From contig CM020509.1 of the NCBI GenBank assembly GCA_009823395.1, positions 20,454,501-20,518,500 of the forward strand: a stretch of 64,000 bases of DNA. The letters run 5' to 3'. This DNA comes from Thamnaconus septentrionalis (lineage: Eukaryota; Chordata; Actinopteri; Tetraodontiformes; Monacanthidae). Position 1 is the first letter of the stretch, and each line of letters opens with the position of its first letter. Of the stretch, positions 51,330-62,545 are shown piece after piece. Below the pieces are notes generated by a model. The model was given only the letters and a program-made list of their open reading frames with translations. It did not search any database and was not told the DNA's origin. Made by a program: the position numbers and the translations under genes.

Positions 51330-51650
51330 CAGCTGGCTTATGTTGCCAGGTACCTATGTCGATTCTGCCTGAGGCCTTCAGAATCGACATAGCATGCTCC
51401 TGTCCGCTCTAAGTGAGGGGACCTCGGTTAGTTGTGATGGCCAATCAGGTCTTGAGTCTGCGATGCCGAGGCATTGTACCTGGCCTTCGCAAACTTCACA
51501 TGGCCTTCCCTGAACTTCACAACGCGCGGCCTGCGATTGGATAAGAACCTGAGATCCTCACAGACTGAACTCGACCCGGAGATCCGGTTGCTACCACAGC
51601 AAACCCCACGACGGCTGAAGGAGAATACATAGGTTTAGTTGCCGAACAAT
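51330..51650. other. Unrecognised segment with CCAAT motifs and a perfect hairpin
   Basis: Holds a hairpin with 14-base arms (ctatgtcgattctg at 51354-51367 and its complement at 51379-51392), a CCAAT pentamer at 51444 and an ATTGG at 51535. No coding sequence seen. Confidence 0.4.
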
Positions 51651-52435
51651 CTGCAAATTAAAATGTAGAGCAGCTGCGCCAACATGTTCAATTGTTTAAT
51701 AACTTGGCAGTTCAATAGCTTGTTTCGTTATCGTCTCGTTGATCTCTCATACAAATCGGCGACAATGCACAGTTTACCGATCACGTTTGGACAAGAGTTT
51801 AAACTCAGAGTGCCGTTTTGATGGACTTATTGAATCTTTGTTCAGTTTACTCTCACAATCGCCTTTTTTGTAAGTTTTGACGGTATCCGTGGCCTTAGTT
51901 TCTTAGTCTTGATTAGGATTTTAATTATCCCGAAACTACATTTTGCTCTGCAAGGTCACCTAAATGAAGGTGATGTAATGTAATAGTGTGATTCTCTGTG
52001 GATTCTTGAGCCGTGGTGTCATATTGAGGGTAATATGAGGTGTATTAATTTAGGGTGGACTAAGGATGACGTCACTGATGGCGTTTGTGTGAAATGCACG
52101 ACCGCCACTGAAAGATGCATACTGTACACGTCGCCACGGAGCTGCAGACAGGCTGCAGTTCCGCGATGAGCCACCGTGTGTCGGTAGAGCTCCACCAGTA
52201 GCAGTGAGGAGCCGCGGAGGAGTTCTGAGGATGGAGCAGGAAGCTGTAGGAGGAGCCACTTCCGGTCAGGACGGGTCACTTCACAACTGATAAATTCATT
52301 AAATAATAAAAAAAATAAAAAAAATCATTGTAGCCCCGCCCCTTCACCACCAATGAGTGACATCTGACCTTTGGACAAGGCCCTGCCTGTCACTTGAAGT
52401 TTCCTGGGTGAGTGGCGGCAGGAGGCGGGGCTTGC

Positions 52436-52439
<4 letters not shown>
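51651..52439. other. Intergenic, possible promoter-like motif
   Basis: A perfect CRE palindrome (tgacgtca, 52067-52074) lies next to GC-richer DNA with an open frame on the minus strand (52019-52279) that has no recognised product. Confidence 0.35.
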
Positions 52440-52440
<1 letters not shown>

Positions 52441-52472
<32 letters not shown>

Positions 52473-52616
52473 GACAGGAAGCAGAAGAGGATGATTTAGT
52501 CCACTGGCTGTTATTTACGTGGTCCAACATAAAATTAGAGTTTTATGAGCTGGATCGTCTGTCCTGACGTCTATATGAGCTGCGAGCTGAATGTAGAGAT
52601 TCATCTTCAGCCTGCA

Positions 52617-52690
<74 letters not shown>
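52441..52690 (+). repeat. CT and GA microsatellites
   Basis: CT run at 52441-52470 and an uninterrupted GA run of about 70 bases at 52621-52689. Confidence 0.95.
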
Positions 52691-52692
<2 letters not shown>

Positions 52693-52763
52693 GACAAACA
52701 GATGTCAAACAAATGAATGAGTGAATGAATGAAGTAAACTGAGAATTTATTGTTACGACGACA

Positions 52764-52945
52764 ACAGGAGGAGGAGGAGAAAGAGGAAGAGGAGGACGAT
52801 GAAGAAGAGGAGAAGAACAGGAAGACAAGAAGGACGAGCAGGAGGAAAATAAGTAGTAGTAGGAGGAAGATGGGTAGAATAAAAAGGGCAGAAAAAAGGA
52901 AGATGGAGGAACAGGAGGAGCAGTGGGAAATGGTGAGAAGGTTTT
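52764..52945 (+). repeat. Polypurine GGA/GAA tract
   Basis: G and A only, with few exceptions, on the plus strand. Confidence 0.8.
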
Positions 52946-53243
52946 CTTCATCAGCCTTCAGGACAGGAAGCCACAGTTGATTGGCACGCTAAACACCGTC
53001 CAAATATTGCCTCAGTGACGACATGAAGGGATGAACACATGAACAGGTTTCTCCTGCAGGCCTCACAGTAGGAGGCCGGTGCAGGTGACGGAACCAAACC
53101 AGAATCCAGAAGAAACTGAACGTGGACAAGGAAAAAAAAGACCAGAATCAGAGCGGAGGGTCTGATCACTGTGAGCACCAGGTGGCAGTAAAGAGCTGCA
53201 TAAGGACTGAGAGGAGCAACAGCCTCTTTTGAAAGAGCAGCAA

Positions 53244-53405
53244 GACTATGAGGAGGAAGAGGGAAAGGAGGAAGAGGTGGAGGAAGACAGGATAAATAAG
53301 AGGAGGAGAAGAAGAGGAATAAGTAGAAGGAGGAAGGGGAAGAGGCGGAGGAGGAGGACGGGGAGGAGGAGATGATGAAGAGGAGGAGGAGGAGGAAAGG
53401 GAGGG
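53244..53405 (+). repeat. Polypurine GGA/GAA tract
   Basis: About 160 bases of gaggaagag-type units on the plus strand. Confidence 0.85.
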
Positions 53406-53528
53406 TAATGGGGGCGTAACCTGAGCATTAGCCGCTGTCCCAGAAAAAACCTGGGGAGATAAAAAAGCTTCAGCCTTTCTGTATGGAGCAAAGATTTATG
53501 CAGCCAAATTCTAGACGCAGTAAGCGAA

Positions 53529-53605
53529 TCATCATCATCACCATCTTCACCATCTTCGTCATCATCATAATCATCATCATCTGCATCATCATTATCGTCA
53601 TTATG
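53529..53605 (+). repeat. CAT trinucleotide repeat
   Basis: Interrupted atcatcatcacc and catcatcatcat units. Confidence 0.85.
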
Positions 53606-53975
53606 GCTCGAGCCACGGACGCTAACATTATCTCATCACTCGCTGCGACTGGCTGCTGTTGGAATTTTAGCACAACTTCACAGCTTTTGGTGCTACTTCT
53701 TGAGTGGGCGGGGCTTCGCTCCGCCAATCAGTGACATTCTCTCTCCTTCTTTTTCAACATGAAACCATAAAAAAAGACTCCAAATGACTCCTGCTGACAT
53801 CGTTTTTTAAAAAAAAAAAGTTTTTCAAACACCGAATATTTTAAAGTTGACGGATGAAGGATGAAGGTGAGAGCTGATGCCGCCGCCCAGATTAAACAGG
53901 AAACGTCAAAAAGCCCCTTAGCTGCTTGGCTGCTAATCTGGCGGCCGCAATTCATGAGCACTGCGTCTTTAAAGA

Positions 53976-54496
53976 GCAGGTGAAGGAGGAGGGGGCTAGA
54001 GAGGAGGAGGAGGTGTGGGAGGAGGAGATTGAAGAGGAGGAGGTGGGGACGGTAAGAGAGGAGGAAGAGGAGCGGGGGAGGAGGGGGAGTGCAAGGTCAG
54101 GGTGAGGGAGGAGGAGGTGGAGGAGGAGATGAGGGAGGAGGAGGAGGTGGGGAGGAGAAGGTGGAAGAGGAGGGAGAGGTAGGAAAGGAGGTAGAGGAGC
54201 GGGGGAGGAGGAGGAGAAGTATGAGATCGAGGAAGGAGAGCAGGAGGAGGTAGGGGGAGGAGGGAGGTGGAGGTGGGGGAGGACAAGGAGTACGAGGTCA
54301 AGGTAAGGGAGGAGGAGGTGGGGAGGAGGAGGACTAGGAGGATGTGTGGGACGAGGAGGTGGGGGGGAGCAGGTGGAAGAAGAGGGGGAGGTAGGGGAGG
54401 AGTTAGAGGAGGAGGAGAAGTACGAGATCGAGGTGGGAGAGCAGGAGGAGGTCGGGAAGGAGGGGATGGAGAAGGAGGAAGAGGAGGAGGAGTGAA
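53976..54496 (+). repeat. Long polypurine GGA/GGAG tract
   Basis: About 520 bases of gaggaggaggtg-type units on the plus strand, the longest homopurine block in the window. Very G-rich, so both triplex and G-quadruplex formation are possible. Confidence 0.9.
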
Positions 54497-54956
54497 AGTC
54501 TGAAAGAAGTCACTGTTGTTGCATGCCAGGGTCAAACAATGGCAGTGTTAAATAAGGAGGTTCATGCATTTGGACGTGAGCCCTGCAAGTTGCTGTGCAT
54601 GGTTGTGATTTACTTTTTTTTTTTTTTTAACATTGTGGTCGCATTGAGTCACTGCGTGCCGGACTTCCCTACATGTGCATGCTCAGGCATGCTCTAGGCC
54701 GGGCCGGTTTGTTCGAGCAAAAGTGTGACCATTCACAGCGGAGTGGACTCGGCGGGAGGCGTACACGGAGGAGGCCGGGAGCGGAGTGAAGTAAAACAGA
54801 CCGTTTTTGTGGGATGCAGGAAATATGAGGAAGCGATGCAGCGAGAGACACAGACCTACAAAGCTTTCAGTGCGGGTAATCGTGTGTAGCTGCTCTGGAG
54901 GGGCTAGAAATCAAATACAAAGGCCCAGAAATTAGTGTAATAGGTGCCCGTTCAAC

Positions 54957-55180
54957 CGGCCGCTACATGGATGTAGGGGGTGCTGTTTTGGTACCTCAAT
55001 CCCCCAGGGTCCAAGCGAGACGAAGCTGGATTGGCTCAGTGTCCTCGTCGATGTCCCCTGTCGGAGCGGACATCGACGCCAACTCCTTCGACACGGAACT
55101 TCCGTGTCAGGTACATTTTACCGTGAATACAAGTAGCTACTGTGGATGGTGTAGGCGAGGCGCGGCGAGGGACACGCCCT
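54957..55180 (+). mobile_element. Harbinger-type MITE, copy 2 (right end)
   Basis: Shares about 190 bases with 41235-41452. The right end reads gacacgccct followed by ta, the complement of the agggcgtgt left end in copy 1. Carries the same 11-base stem (55046-55056 and 55068-55078). Confidence 0.65.
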
Positions 55181-55349
55181 TACTGGTTAAGTCGGGAAAC
55201 GATTTCTGAAGCGGTTTCCAATGGGCTTTGACAAACAACACGTTCATCTACATCGATCAGTACCAAAGCATGCGCGCACAGAGGTGTGGAAAATTAAGCT
55301 AACAGCGGCAGCATGGGCACTATGGAGGACGAGGTGAATAGAGCAGTTC

Positions 55350-55880
55350 GCCACCACTGAATTTTAAGAGACCATCCGGACTTCATTGAGCCGTGCCAAG
55401 TTCTGAAGGGCGGTTCTTTTAGAACTCTGCTCCGAGCCGCAGCCCTTCAGAACACCGTGCGACAAGGAGCCGCGGTGCCAAACAGCTGCTGACCACGCTG
55501 GGGTTCCTTCCAAAGAGAGCTGGCAGAGCGACCCGGTCCAACCACGCCAGCTGTGTGTCACAGAATCATCCTTGTGTCAACCAGGTAGATCAAATTCCCG
55601 GCAGTTGATCAGGCCGACATTACAGCACAATATGCAGCGAGAGGCTGATTTCCAAACGTAATCGGAGCCATCGACAGCACAGACATTGCCATAAAGGCGC
55701 CATCACACGAGGGGAAGAAAAAAAAAAAAAAAAAAAGTCATTTCATTTTTGTTTTCATTTCATTCCATGAATGTAGATCATCAGTGGTGCACGCATGTAG
55801 CTGTTAATATTGCGGCGAGAGATTCTGTCTTCAACGAATGACTGAGTGAAGCCGCTCTCCGGCTGGCATGGTGCGCGATG
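55350..55880 (+). pseudogene. PIF/Harbinger transposase relic
   Basis: Pieces match the Harbinger DDE_Tnp_4 protein in order: HPDFIEP, LLTTLGFL, FQRELAERPG, IKFPAVDQADITAQYAA, a stop, then FPNVIGAIDSTDIAIKAPSH (usual form GAIDCTHIAIKAP, with the first catalytic Asp kept) and VNIAARDSVFNE near 55805. Several stops and a poly-A run (55720-55736) interrupt it. It directly follows the MITE at 54957-55180 and may be the remains of its autonomous partner. Confidence 0.7.
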
Positions 55881-57690
55881 GTTGACTCTCTGGTGACTAA
55901 AAAGTGATTTAACTGTCTCGATGAATCCCCTGACAAAAGTAAAAGATTGTATTTGGTTTTATATCACTGCCTGGAATTTGTTAACGCAATTTCCCGTGTT
56001 TTTCTGCCAATATTTTGTCTCTGAACAAAAAAGAGGCGACCCAAATTTCTTTGTGTGTTAAGCAGCCTCAAGTACGTCAATTAAAGACGTGCATAATGTT
56101 TAGCGACTTGATTTTGATGCACTGTGCCATTTTTAGTACAATCCACGTTGGTGACGTGTAAAGTGACTCAATGGAAACCAACATGTCGATTCTAATATGC
56201 TTTTGTTTAATCGACCTGGGTGACCGTGGTTTCTTTTGGAAGACGGGGCTGATTAATTAATGAATTAACTCTGTCTGCCGAGATATTTACACATTTCTCC
56301 AAGTTTCTCCTTCGTTTCGAAGTGTTTCCAGCTTACAGTCAATGACGCCTTTCTTTTTCATGCTGAGATCGATTGCAAGAATGAATGAAATTCCAATCTG
56401 CAAAGTTAATTTCGATCGATATGCATACGTATACGGAGGCGTTCCGAGGGAGGAGCGGGCTCGCGCTCATGCGCGATCAATTCCACGATGATTGGGATGT
56501 TCAAAGGAAACGTGCGCGGATTCGTGCGTTCGCAACGTTTTGAACATCCGGATTTTTTTGGTCCAACGTAGTTTTCCGGATTTGAACGTACGTCAGGTTT
56601 TAGGATGAAATCCACGTTCGTCTCCGTACATGAGGCCCCAGGTGCCTGGAGGGGAGGCTTTTCAAAACAGTTTCTGCTCTAACGTTTTTTTTCTTTCTTT
56701 TCTTTTTCATATTAGCTCCAGATGATTTCAATTAAATGTGAATGCGTCGCTAACGCTAGCACTAACACCGGGCCTGCTCCTTTACGTCAGGCTCTCCTGT
56801 CGGGCTCGGTGAGCGAATATGAAGGGGCTGAGCTGAATAATTCATGCAGATTTTTGCACACAATCTGCAAGGGCCGTTATTCCTGAGCAGCGCCGACGGA
56901 TCTGCTTTAATTCCGTTCAGATTAGATTGTGCCGTGATTACAGCCGGATAATTTGGGGCTGGCTTTCCTCAGCGTGTGGCTAACCTCTGCATGTCAATCA
57001 AATGCTTTTGTTCGGGAAATGTCGCCTCGCCGCCCCGGTGCGCTCCTAGTGCCACCTAGATAGTGGGGAAGGTCTCTAGTTGGCCAGTTCGCTGTGATGC
57101 CTTGTCCACGTAAAACAAAACAGAAAGAGTTGTTGCGATAATCAGTTGGACTCGTGACGGATAGAAAGTCGAGTAAAATCTGAAACGGCTGGTTTCGAAC
57201 AACTGACAACAAGTTTATTTATTAGTAGGGACCCGTTACGTGCGGCCCTTCCTGTCTTCCCCTTTTCACTCCTCCCCCGGCCTGTCGAGCATCTAAGAGC
57301 ACCTGCAATCTGTGCCTAGGCAGGAGGAGAGAGGAGCGGCCTCGCTCTCTCGCTCGCTCACTCGCCTTTTGGTCATGCTCACGTCATGACCACAGAGGAG
57401 GCCAGGTTGCCCCTCAGTTGGATCTTTCCCCCCCCCACTAAACAGGAGTTCCTCCTGGTTCCATATGAGTTGTTAAAACTCCTAGTTTTATATATATATA
57501 TATCAGTTTGGGTTGTAGGTGGCTTGTAGTCCTTTCTTTGGGTTTGGTTTATTTTGATGTCGATCTAGTTATTTTTATAGGTTAGGTTAAATGAAATACG
57601 GACAGGGTCCATCGGCCCTATGTGGGTTGGCCTCGTTCTGTTTTCCATATTTTGTTCTGTTTGGCCAGAACCTACAGTCCTCATTGGTTC
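55881..57690. other. Intergenic, low repeat content
   Basis: No exon recognised. 56405-56640 has words common to a fish repeat (gtccgtacatgaggcccca in part). 56700-57000 is complex, non-repetitive sequence with TAAT-core words and could be a conserved non-coding element. A short TA run lies at 57488-57503. Confidence 0.4.
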
Positions 57691-57691
57691 T

Positions 57692-57975
57692 TTGTAGGGT
57701 TGTGCATCTCTGGTCTGTGGCCGATACGACACGTATCTCGATACACTACCGACGATTCGATACATTAACGATACGATGCGATTCGTATATTTACGATACG
57801 ATGCGATTCGTGTATTTACGATACGATGAGATTTGTATATTTACGATACGATACGATTCGCCCCCCCCCAATACGATGCAGCGCGATTCAGCACAGTTTG
57901 ATCCAACACAATGCAATTTGATTTGAGACTCCGATGCAAAGGAATGATGCTGTGCAATTCAATGAGTTTGATTAT
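57692..57975 (+). mobile_element. hAT-like non-autonomous element with internal tandem units
   Basis: Begins gtagggttgtgcatctctgg and contains three copies of a roughly 32-base unit (acgatacgatgcgattcgt, 57770-57850), each followed by atttacgatac. The cgatacga-rich style is a common fish hAT-type repeat. Right end not found. Confidence 0.55.
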
Positions 57976-58305
57976 TTATTCACCAAAATACAAACATTCT
58001 GTATTTTTCTATTTAAATTTAAAGGTATTTTGTGAACAACTGGTTCACAATTAACAATAACAAGACAAGTGCAATATACTTTATGAAAAATAAGACAGCA
58101 CCCCTTCCGCTGCGCCAGAAATCAGGAGTCCGGCGGTGGCCAGTGTTCTTTGTTGTTGGGCACTTTTGGCTGTAGAATCGTTCCCCCTCTCTGGCGACTT
58201 CAGTAAATCGCAGAAAAATAAAAAAAACCCTGTTGTGTCTGAAGTAATTTTTTTTTTTAATGACAATTAAGGGGACGTTTAGGGATGAAAAGGTGTTTTT
58301 GGTTT

Positions 58306-58352
58306 GAAGTGAAGAAGAAGAAGAAGAAGAAGACGAAGAAGAAGAAGAAGAG
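58306..58352 (+). repeat. GAA trinucleotide repeat
   Basis: gaagaagaag with two gac/gag interruptions. Confidence 0.9.
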
Positions 58353-58586
58353 GTGATCACCTGACGCTAACGTAGCCACCGCCGTGTGATCACAGCTGCC
58401 GCTAAGCTCCCACAGCAAGCCGCAGACAGGAATTGGCTCCCTGGGGATGTGGGGTAAGGAGGATGGGAGATAACTCAGCTCTCAACAAAAATAAAAGAGA
58501 AAAAAAGTGAGAACGATTGAAGAGCGTGAATTGGGGGAGTTGCAGGAAGTTGCATGGTGTTGGAGATAGGAAGTCCACAAATCCAC

Positions 58587-59125
58587 TATGGCTGTGGCTG
58601 TGTCTCAATTCAGGGTCCGCATCCTTTGAGCGAAGCGTCCTCCGTCTCAAGGAAGCGTTCTCCAAGGACCCGGCCGAGAAGGACGAACCAAAACCACACG
58701 GGACGGTCTAGCCTTCGGCGTATTTCCTGGTTGCGTCACTGCCGTTCCCTCCTGCTGGCCAACCCCGGAAGTCACGTTTTTATAGCATCAAGCTAACGAT
58801 TGGATGTTCAAATAAGTAAAAACTTACGTTAAAAACCGAATATTTTATGTGAAATTTCAATACTTAAATTTATACGAAGTGTCTTTGCCAGTACATTCCG
58901 CTAATTTCAGCTGACTTCCCAGGATCCCTCGATGCTTTGCAGCACCACGCAAAGCATCCTGGGATACCGAAGGACGCGTAGGATAGTAGCGGTGCATCCT
59001 TGGAATCGGCTAAAAGTAGGGCGCATTCCGAGTGTGCATTTGGAGCGTCCCGCATCCTTCGAAGCATGCATCTAAAGGCCAGTTGCGTCATAGCACTGCG
59101 CAAAGTCTTGTCCCGATTCCCCGAT
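58587..59125 (+). mobile_element. Dispersed repeat C, copy 2 (hAT-like MITE)
   Basis: Begins gtgtctcaattcagggtccg, a hAT-like end, and has gcatcctttgagc at the left and gcatccttcgaagc near the right. 58722-59080 matches 23958-24330. The internal stem is shorter than in copy 1 (gatgctttgc and gcaaagcatc). Confidence 0.65.
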
Positions 59126-59289
59126 TTGAACAGGATCAAGCAAAGCTTTTTCCCCTACTGAAACTTTGGCTAACTCGAGCCAGCCAAAGTCGGACTCATT
59201 CGTCTTTTATGGAAGCGGCTGCATCATTAAATTTGGCGCAGAGTGGGCGTGGCCAAGAGAGCCGGAGTCAGGTTCTCGTAGAAGGGGGC

Positions 59290-59600
59290 GGGGCCAAAAC
59301 AAAGAGAAAAAAGCAGGAAGTGAAAGAGGAGGAAGAGGAAGTGAAGCTGTTAGCTGTTAGCTTTTTAACTTTTCAGCTTTTCAGGGGTAGCGCTGATTAA
59401 AGGGTAATGTGGGATAGGTTGGGGAGTAGGCTGGGGGTGGGGGGCAGGGTGGCAAAAAAAGAGAAAAAAAACAGGAAGTGACAGAAGAGGAGAATAAAGG
59501 AGGAGGAAGAGGAAGTGAAGCAGTTTTTAACTTCCCACCATTTCAGGGGGCGTTGCTGATTAAAGAGTAATGTAGGGGGTAGGGGGGATCGATGGGGGGG
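59290..59600 (+). repeat. Tandem duplication of about 165 bases
   Basis: Two successive copies of a block: agagaaaaaagcaggaagtg, purine-rich part, gaagtgaagc, ttttaact, tttcaggggtagcgctgatt, aaagggtaatgt. The second copy starts near 59459 and ends near 59572. Confidence 0.7.
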
Positions 59601-60860
59601 GGGCGAGGGGTGGTCGGGGGGCTGGATTAGCTGGCGAGGTTATCAATGGGCGGGGCAAAGATCAGCCTAATTTCCATAGAACTCCTCTTAGTGCCCCTCC
59701 CCCCACTGATCCCGCCTCATTTATTCAACTGAACTCAGCCGCCAGGGGTCAAAGGTCACCGACTGATAAGTCGGCTTCGACCTGCAGCGGTGAACCTGCC
59801 CCCACAAACCCCCTCCACCTCCATCCCTTCCCCACCCGCCCGACTTGCCACGGCTCATTAATAAGTTTCATCGAGAGGGGGGAAAAAAAAAAAAAAGAAA
59901 CACAACAGTAGGTTTTTAAAGTAGGCAACATTGCACTGCAAGTAGGATGCCGTCACACTGTAAGCAGTCCTAAAGGGACAGTTCACCCCAAACAGCCACT
60001 CAGAATGAAGCACCTGCTGCTGATTGGTGGAGGTGAGTGAGGCCAACAGTGCCAGTTAGTATCATTATCCCCCCCCCCCCCACCTCCTTGTGTGTCATCT
60101 TTCGCTCTGGGGATTGGATGATTTTGATTGACAGTGATCGTAAAGCAGGTGGGAGGGGTTTCATCAGGGGGATGGGGTAACGGGTTCGGTGGAGAAAAAG
60201 TGAAGCTGCATCCCAATTGGCTCAGAGCTCCGAGCCTCCAATCTGCTAATTATATAATATCATCATATTAATATTATATTATATATCATCCATCATTATA
60301 TGTGATGTTATCTTTATACATTTTTAGCAGCCGAGCTTCACCTGTGAGGCGACGCCCGAGCCCCAGCTAGCAGGTTAGCCGCTCCGTTAGCTTAGGTGGA
60401 TTAGCCTTGTGCTAATTCGCGCAGGTGGAGTTTCAGCCACTCGAGGGTTTTAACGGATCAATCTGAGCGGCTTTGTGTGGAATCGTCACTTGCCACTTAT
60501 CCCCCATCACCCTCCCCCCCAGCCCCTCCGCCCCTCCGCCCCCTTTGGCCCTCTATTATTTATGACTGTGATTAATAATCTGGCTGCAGGAGAGACTCAC
60601 AGCAGCAGCAGTGGGACGTTGTTCCACTTGTGAAAGGAAAACCGTCACCGTCTGCCGACGCTCAGCCAGAACAAAAGAAGATCGAAATCCCAGAATCCTC
60701 GGCTCCACTAAGCCCCCTTCCCTCCACACCCCAAGCTTACCTGAACCATTATCTGCCCGTATGGAGGCTGCTCTGCCACAGGAAGTGCAACTATGCAACT
60801 ACAGCACAATTATATTATTTTTGCTTTTTATTTAAAAAAAAATATTTTATTTATTTATTT

Positions 60861-60863
<3 letters not shown>
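59601..60863. other. Intergenic, no gene recognised
   Basis: G-rich (59590-59640) and C-rich (60071-60082) runs and ordinary sequence. Short frames near 60556-60835 overlap on both strands and match nothing. Confidence 0.35.

Positions 60864-60928
<65 letters not shown>
60864..60928 (+). repeat. TA microsatellite
   Basis: About 30 uninterrupted TA units. Confidence 0.95.
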
Positions 60929-60929
<1 letters not shown>

Positions 60930-62199
60930 GTATAATGTCTGGTCATTTTCTAATCATAACTATTCAAATTATGACATTTTCAGTCAAACCTTTTTTTTTT
61001 TTTTTTTTTACTATGGAAGTGGTTGTAAATGTAACCATAAAACCATACAATGTTTAGACAAGATGTAATAATGGATAAAACAAAACAATAATAATGTTGT
61101 ACTAACAATATTCTAAATTTTTTTTTTTTTAACCACAAGATAACAAGATACATTTGAGTCCCAAAATTCACAATTTTTCAAATTCACGGCGTTGTCTTTG
61201 TCATTTTACAGATATTTGAAGGCTGCAAAGGGCTGATAATGTTTTTAGCATTGTGCTAAACAGCCAAACTTTCAATTAGCCGCAAAACAGCACACAGCCT
61301 AATGAAGTACTAGCAACCGGGCCTCTCATTAGCATCTAATTAAACGCTGAGCAGTACCCGTCTTTTCTTTATAACTTGATTAGCTGTTAGCAAAGTGTAA
61401 ATTGTCAAGTCTACAGCTACTCCCCACGGAAACAGGAGCCGCACTGAGAAAACTGCACACGAGATGGGGAAGCTAGCATGGCTAACTGAGCCCAGCAGCT
61501 CTCAGCTAGCCTCAGTGATTTTGCATTAGTTTAATTTTTTTTTTTTATTTTAGATATTAGCTTTGTCAGATTTATTATTATTATTATTATTATTTCACGT
61601 GTGCAGATTTCACAAGTCGTCCTAACTGCTACTAAGCAATTCCTTAACATATATAAATAATATTTAAAAAGAAAAGAAAGGAGTGAGAAGAAGCTACTTA
61701 GTTTCAATGTACTGTCACTGGCCCAGTGGCCCAGGCGTACTTTGAAAACCGTCCGGGCTACCAGAACGCTCCAACCACTTGCCCGGTGGGGCCAGTAAAA
61801 AATAATGCCCTTGAAAAAAAACAAACAAAAAAAACAAGCACAAAAATCTAATTTCACATTAACTCCCCGTGGGTCTGTGTTTTGCAATTACTTCTGTGAA
61901 ATTGTCTCGATAACTACCGCTAACATGTTATTCGATCAACGACAGCCAGCGCTGTGCTCTCCATGGGACGTAAACACATCTTGCTTGTTCCCGCGGAACG
62001 CCTCCTTGCCCGGCTTTGTGTAAACGGCCAAACCGATCGAAAAACTGATGTCGCAGCCTTTTTATTGATTCTCTTTGGAGTCGGCAGACTGGGATATTGA
62101 GGCAGGAAACCTAAATGACAAAAAAATTTAGCAAACTTTTACTGGCACTCACTTGAAGCAGCAGTTCAACTCTGCCGTTTATCCACACCATGGATCCAG
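60929..62199. other. Intergenic, AT-rich
   Basis: Poly-T runs (60990-61010), an ATT repeat (61570-61592) and a non-repetitive stretch rich in TAAT words (61230-61400). No exon seen. Confidence 0.35.
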
Positions 62200-62242
62200 A
62201 CTGCCTCTTGGACCGTAATCTACTGTATGTCCAAGAGGCAGT
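62200..62242. repeat. Perfect hairpin
   Basis: Arms actgcctcttggac (62200-62213) and gtccaagaggcagt (62229-62242) around a 15-base loop. Confidence 0.85.
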
Positions 62243-62373
62243 TTCTCCAGAAAAGATGGTTGTTCATTCGTTATTTGACACCAAAAACAGAGTTCAACGT
62301 CGTCGAGCTTCTATTGTGGTACTTGTGGTTGCCGGCAGCTTGAATTTGCATATTAGCTAAATGTTTAGTTTCA

Positions 62374-62545
62374 CCCGAAACATTTAGGTGTAACATTTAG
62401 ATTTAGGTGTAACATTTAGATTTAACATGTAACATTTAGATTTAACATTTAACATTTAGAGTTAGCATTTAGATTTAGATTTAACATTTATGTTTAGTTT
62501 TAAAATTTATATTTAGCATTGATATTTAACATTTAGATTTAAAGT
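62374..62545 (+). repeat. Minisatellite of aacatttagattt units
   Basis: About a dozen degenerate copies of a 12-13 base unit (acatttagattta) with agg, agc and atg variants. Confidence 0.8.

Noticed and set aside
62374..62545. Regular short repeats that might suggest a CRISPR-like array
   Set aside because: Units are 12-13 bases, contiguous without spacers, and the genome is a vertebrate.
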